A stretch of 40,094 nucleotides of DNA from an uncultured Verrucomicrobiota bacterium (GTDB lineage Bacteria; Verrucomicrobiota; Verrucomicrobiia; Opitutales; Seribacteraceae). Location of the stretch: NCBI GenBank assembly GCA_902618175.1, contig CACMZN010000018.1, forward strand, positions 1-40,094, given 5' to 3'. The position numbers and the translations under genes are program-made. Shown in pieces: positions 1 through 8,589 of this stretch (its first letter is position 1; each line of letters opens with the position of its first letter). The notes beneath the pieces were generated by a model. That model was not told the origin of the DNA. It searched no databases and saw only the letters and a program-made list of their open reading frames with translations.

Positions 1-1305
1 TTTGATCCCGAAATTCGAAGGGATGCATTGCTCGCTGATTTGTCTGATAGGGAGTTTCCCGCGCCAGATCCTTTGCTTCTGAATGCTCACGTTCATACTT
101 TTTTTTCCTTCAATTATCTCGGTTATTCACCAACCCGTCTTGCCTTGGAGGCCAAAATCCGTGGGCTTGAAATGGCTGGAATCGTTGATTTCGACGTATT
201 GGACGGGCTGGATGAGTTTTGGCAGACCAGCAGACTCCTCGATCTAAAGGCATGCATCGGTTTGGAATCCCGTGTATTTGTACCGGAATTCTCCGGACGA
301 GTGATTAACTCACCCGGCGAACCAGGAATCAGTTACCATATGGGAACGGGTTTCACGAGCACGGACATACCTAAGGATGCTCGAGATTTCCTGGATTCCT
401 TGGTCCTCACCTCGGAGAAGAGAAACCGGGCGATGATAGATCGCGTCAATTCCTATCTCGAACCCTTGGTTCTGAATTACGACCAAGACGTCTTGCCACT
501 CACTCCAAAGGGTAATGCCACGGAGCGACATTTGTGCATGGCTTATGCCCGCAAAGCCGCATCCAAATTTTTGGAAGAGAGCGAATTGAGATCGTTTTGG
601 TCGCATAAGCTGGGAGTGGATTCCATCAATCTCAAAGATCTTCCGGATGGACGAGGGATGACTGATTTGATACGCGCCAAAACCATGAAAAAGGGTGGGG
701 TTGGCTATGTTCAGCCCGATTCGGGTTCGTTTCCGAAAATGTCGGAGATGAATGAATTCATTTTGAAGTGCGGAGCCTTGCCCACTTTCACTTGGTTGGA
801 CGGGACATCCGAAGGAGAACGTTCGATTGAGGAACTCATTGAAATTGGTCGTTCCACCGGGGTGGTCGTTTTCAACGTCATTCCCGATCGCAACTATACG
901 CCCGGATGCAAGGACGAAAAGCTCAAGAATCTGCAACAGGTCGTAGGTTTGACGAAAGAATTGGATTTGCCTTTGCTTGGCGGAACCGAGATGAACAGTC
1001 CCGGGCAAAAATTCGTAGATGATTTTCAATCCGAAGAATTGGAGCCGTTGCATGCTCTTTTTCTTCGAGGCTCCCACATTCTACATGCTCATTCTACCTT
1101 GCAGAAATTAATCGGTATGGGATATTTGAGCGATTGGGCGGAAGAACAATTCGCCTCAGTCTCTGATAAAAACCTGTTTTTCGCTGAATTTGGCAAATTC
1201 TTTTCACCCAGGGCAGATGCCCGACTTCAAGAGGTTCTAAGCTTGAAACAAAGTGCCGCAGAAGTGCTGGATCACGCTCGAAATGCAATGATCCACTCTT
1301 CCTGA
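1..1305 (+). CDS. PHP-domain phosphoesterase, 5'-truncated by window edge
   Basis: A metal-dependent PHP-family hydrolase, probably acting on a phosphorylated small molecule. The metal-binding H-x-H motif (HVHT) lies at 88-99, followed by a GLES segment (about 259-270) and later GTEMNSPG and HAHS segments that supply typical PHP ligands. The frame is open to base 1 with no in-frame ATG and only a TTG at 28, and the upstream residues (FDPEIRR) look like genuine protein, so the true start lies outside the window. The stop TGA is 5 bases ahead of the next gene, a mannitol-dehydrogenase-like enzyme, so the two are probably co-transcribed and the hydrolase is likely a sugar-phosphate phosphatase of the same pathway. 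That role is inferred. The family also includes histidinol phosphatases and polymerase-associated domains, which this protein does not resemble in context. Confidence 0.8.
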   Translation, partial: FDPEIRRDALLADLSDREFPAPDPLLLNAHVHTFFSFNYLGYSPTRLALEAKIRGLEMAGIVDFDVLDGLDEFWQTSRLLDLKACIGLESRVFVPEFSGRVINSPGEPGISYHMGTGFTSTDIPKDARDFLDSLVLTSEKRNRAMIDRVNSYLEPLVLNYDQDVLPLTPKGNATERHLCMAYARKAASKFLEESELRSFWSHKLGVDSINLKDLPDGRGMTDLIRAKTMKKGGVGYVQPDSGSFPKMSEMNEFILKCGALPTFTWLDGTSEGERSIEELIEIGRSTGVVVFNVIPDRNYTPGCKDEKLKNLQQVVGLTKELDLPLLGGTEMNSPGQKFVDDFQSEELEPLHALFLRGSHILHAHSTLQKLIGMGYLSDWAEEQFASVSDKNLFFAEFGKFFSPRADARLQEVLSLKQSAAEVLDHARNAMIHSS

Positions 1306-1310
1306 AGGAA

Positions 1311-2513
1311 GTGGCAAGTACATTTGTTGGTTTTGGTTTCGGAGCGATCCAAGGGGGTTTGTTTCTGCCAGAGGTATACCTATCCGGAAACTTCACGCGG
1401 ATGGTGGTTTCGGAGATTGATCCTGAAATGGTTTCTCTGGTTCGTGCGGGAAAGGGAACTTATTTTTGCAACGTTGCCCATAAGAACGGTTTGGAGACCA
1501 GAGAGATTACTGATCTTGAGATATACAATCCCCTCGTTCCCGAAGACCGAGAGAATTTGCTCCTTGCCATAGCGGAAGCGTCCGAACTTTGCACTGCACT
1601 GCCGAGTTATAACCTTTACGATGCCGAACCAGCATCGGTGGCGGCCCTCCTTGCAGAGGGATTAGCTCAAAAAGTCGCGGATGAGAGTTTGCCAAGCGCG
1701 GTTGTCTATGCAGCGGAAAATGATGCCCATGCAGCTGCTCGGTTGAAAGGAGCTTGCCAGAATCATTACCCTTCCGGTTTTGGAGACCGGGTATTTTTTT
1801 CCGACACTGTGATAGCCAAGATGTGTTCCGTCGTTTCCCAAAAGAGTCGGATCCTGACTGAAAATTTAATACCTGTGGTGAAATCAGCAAGCAAAGCCTT
1901 CTTGGTGGAAGCATTTGATCAAATACTCATTGATGATGGTCAACCAACTGACTTTGTTCGAGGATTGAAGAAATTCATTACCAAAACAGATTTGAGTCCT
2001 TTTGCCCTGACTAAGTTTTACGGGCACAATGCCATTCATGCGACTTTGGGTTTCCTAGCCAAACAAAAGGGATTGAAGTTCATGCACGAAATTTCACAAG
2101 ACCAGGTTTTGATGAATGAAGCAGGTGAGGCATTCGTATCGGAGGCAGGCGTTGGGTTAAGGTATGAATTTTCCGGAGTGAATGACGTCCTCTTTACGGA
2201 ACAGGGCTTCCGAAACCATGCAGAAGATGCGTTGGGCAGAATGATCAATCCATTTTTACGAGATCCAGTGGATCGAGTTGTTCGTGATCCGGTCAGAAAA
2301 CTTGGTTGGAACGACCGATTGCTTGGATCAATGAAACTTGCCCGCAAAGCAGGAGTTTGTCCATCAACCATGATTCGAGCGGTCCAAGCGGCCTTACCCT
2401 ATGCCTGTCGGGAAAGGCGGTGGAAATCCGAAAAGAGAGCGCTTCAGGAAATGTGGTCTGGAGTTCTTTCAAGCGAGGAGAAATCATTCTTCATGAAGCT
2501 TATATTGTCTTGA
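1311..2513 (+). CDS. Mannitol-1-phosphate 5-dehydrogenase-like polyol dehydrogenase
   Basis: A 400-residue protein of the mannitol dehydrogenase family, expected to oxidise a polyol or polyol phosphate with NAD. An N-terminal Rossmann-like segment (GFGFGAIQGG, residues 7-16) replaces the usual GAGNIGRG. The family's catalytic K-x4-N-x2-H pattern is present as KFYGHNAIH (residues 235-243). The following RDPVRKLGWNDR stretch matches the C-terminal domain of MtlD-like proteins. The start is GTG, the only plausible in-frame start, with AAGGAA immediately upstream. It follows the PHP gene by 5 bases and precedes the DeoR regulator. The N-terminal nucleotide loop is atypical, so substrate and cofactor are uncertain. 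Mannitol-1-phosphate itself should not be assumed. Confidence 0.75.
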   Translation: MASTFVGFGFGAIQGGLFLPEVYLSGNFTRMVVSEIDPEMVSLVRAGKGTYFCNVAHKNGLETREITDLEIYNPLVPEDRENLLLAIAEASELCTALPSYNLYDAEPASVAALLAEGLAQKVADESLPSAVVYAAENDAHAAARLKGACQNHYPSGFGDRVFFSDTVIAKMCSVVSQKSRILTENLIPVVKSASKAFLVEAFDQILIDDGQPTDFVRGLKKFITKTDLSPFALTKFYGHNAIHATLGFLAKQKGLKFMHEISQDQVLMNEAGEAFVSEAGVGLRYEFSGVNDVLFTEQGFRNHAEDALGRMINPFLRDPVDRVVRDPVRKLGWNDRLLGSMKLARKAGVCPSTMIRAVQAALPYACRERRWKSEKRALQEMWSGVLSSEEKSFFMKLILS

Positions 2514-2551
2514 ATAGGCAGATTTCCGATTTGAAGATTGCTTTTCATTCA

Positions 2552-2583
2552 AAAACGATCAAAATCAATCTAAAACGATCAAA
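2552..2583 (+). promoter_or_regulatory. Tandem direct repeat, candidate DeoR-family operator
   Basis: Two identical 12-mers AAAACGATCAAA lie at 2552-2563 and 2572-2583, with a 20-base start-to-start distance (about two helical turns). The second copy ends on the first base of the regulator's ATG. There is no Shine-Dalgarno sequence between them. Direct-repeat operators near their own gene are known for DeoR-family repressors. The assignment to this regulator is an inference from position. Confidence 0.5.
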
Positions 2584-3362
2584 TGATTAGCGAAGCGTAT
2601 CCAGTCCTTGCTCCTCAAAGACGGGAGCAGATTAGAAAGGTTGTCAAACAGGGTGGCATTGCTCGTGTTGAAGATCTCAGAAAGAATTTGAAGGTTTCCG
2701 TCGCTACGATCCGCAGGGATTTGGAAATTCTCGAGGAGGAAGGAAAGGTTCGAAGAGTCCACGGTGGGGCTGTTTCAATGGAGAGTCGATTGGAGGAATC
2801 AGTTTTTGACGACAAAACGAGTCTGGCAAGCAAGGAAAAGATACGAATAGCGGAAGAGGCCTATTCGATGATTGGAACAGAAGAATCCATTTTTCTGGAT
2901 GGTGGAAGCACAACTTTGTTTCTTGCTCGAATGCTTACCGGTCGAAATGATTTGACGGTGGTCACCAACTCCTTGAGAGCAGCCTCTGAATTGGCGGAAA
3001 AGGGACCTCGGGTGATACTGACGGGAGGTGAACTCAGAAGATTGAGTCAGACCATGGTGGGGCCCCTATCCTCAGCCGTGCTGAACCAAGTGCGAGTGGA
3101 CAAGGCTTTTATGGGAACAATGGGTTTTTGTCTGATGAATGGGTTAACCACCACTGATCCGAATGAGGCTTTCGTCAAATCACTGGTTGCCGAGCATGCA
3201 AGGCAAGTAATTTTGCTGGCTGATTCCAGCAAGGCGGAAAAAGTCTCTTTTGCCCGTTTTTCGGAATGGAAACAGATTGATCTTTTGATTTCCGATGATG
3301 GACTTACGGAAGTCCTTGCCAAGTCTTTGCGCAAGCTTGGTCTCGTGGTCCGGTTATGTTGA
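2583..3362 (+). CDS. DeoR-family transcriptional regulator
   Basis: A 259-residue regulator with an N-terminal DeoR helix-turn-helix (the RREQI...GGIARVEDL...VSVATIRRDL pattern, about residues 13-50, followed by VRRVHGGA) and a C-terminal sugar-phosphate-sensing DeoRC domain (DGGSTT near residue 100, TGG and DSSK segments). Such proteins usually repress carbohydrate or polyol catabolism genes and are released by a phosphorylated sugar. It sits between the MtlD-like gene and the E2-E3-E1 genes, so it is the obvious local regulator. The tandem repeat overlapping its start suggests autoregulation. No Shine-Dalgarno sequence is visible, and the ATG at 2583 is the only good in-frame start before the HTH. 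Confidence 0.9.
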   Translation: MISEAYPVLAPQRREQIRKVVKQGGIARVEDLRKNLKVSVATIRRDLEILEEEGKVRRVHGGAVSMESRLEESVFDDKTSLASKEKIRIAEEAYSMIGTEESIFLDGGSTTLFLARMLTGRNDLTVVTNSLRAASELAEKGPRVILTGGELRRLSQTMVGPLSSAVLNQVRVDKAFMGTMGFCLMNGLTTTDPNEAFVKSLVAEHARQVILLADSSKAEKVSFARFSEWKQIDLLISDDGLTEVLAKSLRKLGLVVRLC

Positions 3363-3386
3363 ATTTATTCGTCAAAGGATAAACTA

Positions 3387-4736
3387 ATGGCCGTACCGAT
3401 CATCATGCCAAGACAGGGACAGTCGGTGGAAAGTTGCATTCTCACCGAGTGGAAGGTTTCCATTGGAGATGAGGTCTCCGAAGGAGAAGTTCTGGCAGTG
3501 ATAGAAACCGACAAGGCGAGCTTTGATCTCGAATCCACTTCGTCGGGCCAAGTGCTTGCTCTTTTTTGGGAAGAGGAGGATGACGTTCCGGTATTGGCAA
3601 ACGTTGCGGTGATTGGAACAGAAGGCGAGAATTGGGAAGAATTTCGTCCGCCTAAGTCCGGTTCCGGAGAAACTCCAATTGCTGGCGAAGACAAGGATTC
3701 TTCCCCACAGGAGGTTTCTTTGGTTACAGAGGAAAGTCGTACTCCTGAACCGGGGGAGTTATCCAACGGCATTGGAATCGCTGCTGGAATCAGTCCGAGA
3801 GCCCGTAAGCTCGCTGATCGAATGGCGATTTCCATTGAGGATCTTCAAGGAACAGGACCTGGAGGAAGAATAATTGAACGGGACATCCGATCCTTTGCCA
3901 AGAAACGTCCCCGATTATCCCCCGTTGCAGCAGTCATGGCACGGGAAAATGCCATGAATCCACCTTTCAGAGGGAGTGGACTGGCGGGTATGGCCCTTGG
4001 GTCGGACATGCGAAGGCCCGGAGCTATCGAGGGTGCGGAAGTGGAACCGGTGAGAGGGATTCGCAAAGTCATCGCTGAGCGAATGATGAAGTCCTTGAGC
4101 TCAACCGCCCAATTGACCCTCCATTCATTCTTCGAACTTACTGCCGTACAGGTCCTTAGAAAGCAAAGATTGGAAGAAGGAAAACCTAAGGTTTCGATAA
4201 ATGACTTGATTGCCCATGGTTTGTTGGAAGCGATCCAGGCTCATCCGGAAATGAATGCTCATTTTTTGGGAGACAAAATGGCGATCTTCGAAAAAGTACA
4301 CCTTGGGGTAGCGGTCGACACACCCCGAGGTCTCATGGTGCCGGTGGTTCGCAATGCATCCGATTTGTCTTTGGAAGACCTTTCCGGCACCATTGGAAAA
4401 GCTGCCCTCCAGTGTCGCGAGGGAAGCCTTTCACCCGATGACCTCACAGGTGGATCCTTCACTCTTACAAATCTTGGAATGCTTGGAGTGGAAACTTTCA
4501 CTCCCGTGTTGAATGCTCCCGAGGTTGCAATTCTAGGAGTTGGTGGCATCGTGCTCAGACCGAAGAGGTTGGACTCTGGAGAAATTGTATTTGCCGATTT
4601 TCTGCCGCTCAGTCTGACGATTGATCATCAGGCAGTGGATGGATCGCCTGCGGCGCGATTTCTGCAAACCTTGGTCGACCATATGGAAAAGAATCCTGGA
4701 GGAAAACTTTCACAACCAAAGGAACCACAACCATGA
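3387..4736 (+). CDS. 2-oxoacid dehydrogenase complex E2 (dihydrolipoamide acyltransferase)
   Basis: A 449-residue E2 core enzyme that transfers the acyl group from lipoamide to CoA. It has one lipoyl domain (about residues 1-78, lipoyl lysine K43 in ETDKAS), a Glu/Ser/Pro-rich linker, a peripheral-subunit-binding domain (about 128-170, SPRARKLAD...GTGPGGRI), a Met/Gly-rich linker, and the catalytic domain (about 220-440) ending in DHQAVDG with H414 and D418. The start is preceded by AAAGGA with good spacing. The stop overlaps the E3 start (ATGA), so the two are translationally coupled. The paralogue serving central metabolism is not in the window. Proximity to polyol dehydrogenases suggests a pathway-specific (acetoin-type) complex rather than the housekeeping pyruvate dehydrogenase. 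Confidence 0.92.
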   Translation: MAVPIIMPRQGQSVESCILTEWKVSIGDEVSEGEVLAVIETDKASFDLESTSSGQVLALFWEEEDDVPVLANVAVIGTEGENWEEFRPPKSGSGETPIAGEDKDSSPQEVSLVTEESRTPEPGELSNGIGIAAGISPRARKLADRMAISIEDLQGTGPGGRIIERDIRSFAKKRPRLSPVAAVMARENAMNPPFRGSGLAGMALGSDMRRPGAIEGAEVEPVRGIRKVIAERMMKSLSSTAQLTLHSFFELTAVQVLRKQRLEEGKPKVSINDLIAHGLLEAIQAHPEMNAHFLGDKMAIFEKVHLGVAVDTPRGLMVPVVRNASDLSLEDLSGTIGKAALQCREGSLSPDDLTGGSFTLTNLGMLGVETFTPVLNAPEVAILGVGGIVLRPKRLDSGEIVFADFLPLSLTIDHQAVDGSPAARFLQTLVDHMEKNPGGKLSQPKEPQP

Positions 4737-6076
4737 AATATGATTTTGCCGTTATAGGAGGAGGTCCAGCTGGCTATGTTGCCGCTAAAAAAGCAGCATC
4801 TGCGGGATTGAGCACCTTGTTGGTGGAAAAGGAAAAGCTTGGAGGCGTATGCTTGAATGAAGGATGCGTACCATCGAAAACCTTGCTGCAGGCTGCCAAG
4901 ACTTATCACCATGCCAAGCACGGGTCTGTCTTTGGCGTCGAAGTGGAAGGATTGAATTTCAACTTCGTCCAAGCCCACGCTCACAAAAACCAGGTTATGG
5001 ATAGAATGCGTGGTGGGATAGCTGGTCTGATGAAGAAGTATAAAGTTGAAGTAGTTAAGGGAGAAGCCGTCCTGCAAAGTGGTTTGAGAATAAGAGTGAA
5101 TGGAGAAACCCACCAAGCGGACGACGTTTTGCTCTGCACTGGTTCCTCGCCCTTGATTCCTCCTATTTCCGGAATTGATTCTAAAGGGGTGGTGGATTCT
5201 TCAGGAATTCTACAACTTGAGCAACTGCCTGAGCATTTAATCGTGATTGGAGGGGGTGTCATTGGTTGTGAATTTGCATGCATGTATGCATCCGTCGGGA
5301 TTCCGGTTACAGTCTTGGAAACCTTGCCAGAGATTTGTCCAAGTCTGGATAAGGACATTGCGGCGGTTCTGCGAGAGGAGTTGATCAAGAAGGGCGTTGA
5401 CTTCAAGTTGAATGCAAGAGTGGAGGCCATTGAGCAAAACTATGTTCGTTTCACAAACGGAGTTGATTCCGAAGAGGTTCGGGGAGACCTCATTTTGGTG
5501 GCAACGGGAAGGAAGCCGAACGTGAATAATCTGGGTCTTGAGGAACTGGGCTTGGATTTTGATCCAAGGGGAGTGCGGACGGATGAGCGGGGGGCAACGA
5601 ACATACCGGGTCTATGGGCAGCTGGAGACGTGACGGGTCAAGCTTGGCTCGCTCATGCGGCCAGTCGGATGGCGGAAGTGGTGGTTCACAACATCCTTGG
5701 TCGTGATGATATGATTAGACACGACAAAATGCCGGCAGTGGTGTACACCAGTCCTGAAGTCGCCGTCGTAGGTTTAACGAAGGAAGATGCGGAAGCACGG
5801 GGACTCCATGTGAAGACTGGCCGAATTCCCATGGCGATCAACGCTCGCTACTTAGCAGAGAATCCAAAAGAGGCTGGATTTTGCAAAGTCGTAATGGAAG
5901 CAGAAACCAATCGCTTGCTCGGTGTGCACATGGTGGGTGGCGCTTGTTCGGAAATGATTTTTGGAGCTGCTGCCTTGCTTGAAACCGAATTGCGGGAACA
6001 GGAGATAGAAGAAATTGTCTTTCCTCATCCAACCACTTCGGAGGTCATGAAGGACGTTTTCATGGCAGTGCGTTGA
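4733..6076 (+). CDS. lpdA: Dihydrolipoyl dehydrogenase (E3)
   Basis: A 447-residue FAD-dependent E3 that reoxidises dihydrolipoamide using NAD. The N-terminal FAD motif GGGPAGY (residues 9-15) is followed by the redox-active pair C40/C45 in [13 protein letters not shown] second dinucleotide fold occurs near residues 172-185 (IGGGVIGCE). A FAD-binding AAGDV segment follows, and the C-terminal HPTTSE carries the catalytic His-Glu pair. Length is slightly short for the family (about 460-475) but all functional segments are present. It overlaps the E2 stop by 4 bases and lies 32 bases before E1, so it belongs to this complex. Confidence 0.95.
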   Translation: MKYDFAVIGGGPAGYVAAKKAASAGLSTLLVEKEKLGGVCLNEGCVPSKTLLQAAKTYHHAKHGSVFGVEVEGLNFNFVQAHAHKNQVMDRMRGGIAGLMKKYKVEVVKGEAVLQSGLRIRVNGETHQADDVLLCTGSSPLIPPISGIDSKGVVDSSGILQLEQLPEHLIVIGGGVIGCEFACMYASVGIPVTVLETLPEICPSLDKDIAAVLREELIKKGVDFKLNARVEAIEQNYVRFTNGVDSEEVRGDLILVATGRKPNVNNLGLEELGLDFDPRGVRTDERGATNIPGLWAAGDVTGQAWLAHAASRMAEVVVHNILGRDDMIRHDKMPAVVYTSPEVAVVGLTKEDAEARGLHVKTGRIPMAINARYLAENPKEAGFCKVVMEAETNRLLGVHMVGGACSEMIFGAAALLETELREQEIEEIVFPHPTTSEVMKDVFMAVR

Positions 6077-6108
6077 TTTTTTTCTATATTTCAGACCATC
6101 ATAAAACC

Positions 6109-8562
6109 ATGCCGAAGTCACAAATCGTAGAACCTGCCCGAGAACGCAAAACTGGTATTCTTTCCTTTGGTGAGATTCCCCTCAATCAATACAAACAAGA
6201 CATTGTTCGGGAAAAGCAAGCGCTTGGAAGTGAAGCTCTCCTTGGAATCTATGAAGATATGCTTCTGATAAGAGAATTTGAGAATATGTTGCAAAGCATC
6301 AAGACTCAGGGATCTTTTCAAGGAATTGAATACGATCACAAGGGTCCGGCTCATCTTTCAATCGGACAAGAAGCATCCGCAGTGGGGCAAGCTTTTCTGC
6401 TTGGGGTGGATGACCACATTTTTGGTTCTCATCGATCTCATGGTGAAATCCTTGCCAAAGGAATGTCTGCCGTAAGAAAACTGGATGATGAATCCCTTAT
6501 GGAGATCATGACCTCATTTCTCGGTGGGGACTGTTTTCGCGCTGTTGAGAAGGAGGGATCCGGTACGGTGAGGAATCTTGCTCGTGATTTTCTTCTTTAT
6601 GGCTCTCTTGCGGAAATCTTTGGGCGTGAAAATGGTTTCAATCGAGGATTGGGAGGATCAATGCATGCGTTTTTTCCACCCTTTGGAATTTTGCCCAACA
6701 ATGCAATAGTCGGAGGTTCGGCCGACATTGCCATGGGAGCCGCTCTTTTCAAGAAAATCAATCGCAAGCCGGGAATTGTGATTTCAAACGTTGGTGATGC
6801 CTCGATGGGATGCGGACCAACTTGGGAGGCAATGAATTTCGCTTCCATGCGTCAATTCCATGAACTGTGGGATGAGAGCAGAAGAGGAGGCCTGCCCATC
6901 CTTTTTAATTTCATGAACAACTTTTATGGCATGGGAGGTCAAACTGCAGGAGAGACCATGGCCTTCGATTTTCTTGCTCGGGTGGGTGCAGGAGTGAATC
7001 CCCAAATGATGCATGCCGAACGCATTGACGGCTACAACCCTCTCGCGGTGGTCGATGCGATCAAGCGTAAGAAAACTTTGCTTGAAAGGGGAGAAGGACC
7101 TGTATTACTCGAAACCATAACCTATCGATTCTCCGGACATTCTCCTTCCGATGCATCTTCTTATCGACTTAAGGAAGAAATTGAAGCCTGGCAGGCCATC
7201 GATCCTCTTCATGCATATGCCGAAGAATTGATTGACGCTGGTCTGTTGACTGAAGATAGAATTGGAGAGGCTCAAGCAGATGTGACCGAAGCCATGACCA
7301 AGGCATGTCGGCTTGCTTCGGACTTAAGAGTTTCTCCCCGTCTGCAATCTGAAAAGATCGGCGATCTGATGTTTTCCGGAAGAAGAAAAGAAAGTTATGA
7401 CTCCACGCACGAATCCGAGTTGCTTTTGTCAGCTGAAGAAAATCCTCGTGTGCTGGCATTAGCCAAAAAATCAAGAGCTGGCGTCGTCGATGGAAAACCA
7501 GTATCTAAAAACAAGGTTTTTCAATATCGAGATGCGATCTTCGAAGCTGTGTTTCATCGTTTTCAGAAGGATTCTACCCTTGTTGCATATGGTGAGGAGA
7601 ATCGAGACTGGGGCGGCGCATTTGCCTGCTATCGGGGACTGACAGAATCTCTTCCTTACCACCGCTTGTTCAATTCCCCGATTTCCGAAGCGGCAATTGT
7701 TGGCAGCGCAGTGGGTTATGCGTTGGAAGGTGGTCGAGCATTGGTGGAATTGATGTATTGCGATTTCATGGGTCGAGCAGGTGACGAAATCTTCAACCAG
7801 TTGGCGAAATGGCAGAGCATGTCTGCATGCATTTTGGAAATGCCGGTGGTTCTCAGGGTTTCGGTCGGTTCAAAGTACGGAGCTCAACATTCTCAAGACT
7901 GGAGTGCCATCGTGAGCCATATTCCCGGTTTGCAAGTAGTTTTTCCGTCTACCCCGTACGATGCGAAGGGAATGTTGAACACCGCTCTGGCGGGTACTGA
8001 TCCAGTGATCTTTTTCGAAAGCCAAAGACTTTATGACCTTGGAGAATTATTCGAAAAAGAAGTACCGTCCAAATACTATGAAATTCCCTTTGGTCCACCA
8101 GCTCAAAGAAGGGTGGGGAAGGACATCACTTTGATTACCGTGGGAGCAACCTTGTATCGTGCATTGGAAGCTGCGGATATTTTGGAGCAAAACTACGAAA
8201 TGACCTGTGATTTGTTTGATTGTCGTTCTCTCAATCCACTGGATTATGATCTTTTGATTGAATCGGTTCGAAAAACCGGCAAGGTACTTCTATCTTCAGA
8301 CGCTTGTGAACGAGGTTCGGTCATGCAGGACATTGCTTCCAATATCAGTCAGTTGGCATTTGATCACTTGGACGCACCTCCGGTGGTGGTCGGATCAAGA
8401 AATTGGATCACTCCATGTGCCGAGGTGGAATCCGATTTCTTCCCTCAACCCAGTTGGATATTAGATGCCATTCATGACAGAATCATCCCCTTGGACGGTC
8501 ATCGAATGACAACAAATCCAACCACTGGTGAACTTCTGCGTCGTCAAAGAGCAGGCATTTAA
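6109..8562 (+). CDS. Fused E1 alpha-beta of a 2-oxoacid/acetoin-type dehydrogenase complex
   Basis: A single 817-residue thiamine-diphosphate enzyme combining both E1 chains. The alpha part (about residues 40-420) has GGSMHAF, the ThDP motif beginning GDAS (229) and ending NN (270-271), and the regulatory-loop-like GHSPSD (about 343-348). The beta part (about 468-817) opens with YRDAIFEA and carries GEENRDWGG around 495-503 and the transketolase C-terminal region. Two stretches are longer than usual: about 45 residues between HGEILAKG and GRENGF, and about 13 residues inside the ThDP motif. I chose the ATG at 6109 over the upstream TTG at 6073 because the latter overlaps E3 and adds an unlikely leader. 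No Shine-Dalgarno sequence is seen. GGSMH and GHSxSD fit the pyruvate/acetoin/branched-chain group. The exact substrate is unknown. Confidence 0.9.
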   Translation: MPKSQIVEPARERKTGILSFGEIPLNQYKQDIVREKQALGSEALLGIYEDMLLIREFENMLQSIKTQGSFQGIEYDHKGPAHLSIGQEASAVGQAFLLGVDDHIFGSHRSHGEILAKGMSAVRKLDDESLMEIMTSFLGGDCFRAVEKEGSGTVRNLARDFLLYGSLAEIFGRENGFNRGLGGSMHAFFPPFGILPNNAIVGGSADIAMGAALFKKINRKPGIVISNVGDASMGCGPTWEAMNFASMRQFHELWDESRRGGLPILFNFMNNFYGMGGQTAGETMAFDFLARVGAGVNPQMMHAERIDGYNPLAVVDAIKRKKTLLERGEGPVLLETITYRFSGHSPSDASSYRLKEEIEAWQAIDPLHAYAEELIDAGLLTEDRIGEAQADVTEAMTKACRLASDLRVSPRLQSEKIGDLMFSGRRKESYDSTHESELLLSAEENPRVLALAKKSRAGVVDGKPVSKNKVFQYRDAIFEAVFHRFQKDSTLVAYGEENRDWGGAFACYRGLTESLPYHRLFNSPISEAAIVGSAVGYALEGGRALVELMYCDFMGRAGDEIFNQLAKWQSMSACILEMPVVLRVSVGSKYGAQHSQDWSAIVSHIPGLQVVFPSTPYDAKGMLNTALAGTDPVIFFESQRLYDLGELFEKEVPSKYYEIPFGPPAQRRVGKDITLITVGATLYRALEAADILEQNYEMTCDLFDCRSLNPLDYDLLIESVRKTGKVLLSSDACERGSVMQDIASNISQLAFDHLDAPPVVVGSRNWITPCAEVESDFFPQPSWILDAIHDRIIPLDGHRMTTNPTTGELLRRQRAGI

Positions 8563-8589
8563 AAATGAAAAATTCATAGGGATGATCTC

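Noticed and set aside
310-1077. Long open frame on the minus strand opposite the PHP gene
   Set aside because: It is a shadow of the plus-strand gene, has no recognisable domain, and its translation lacks the composition of a real protein, while the plus frame has clear PHP motifs.
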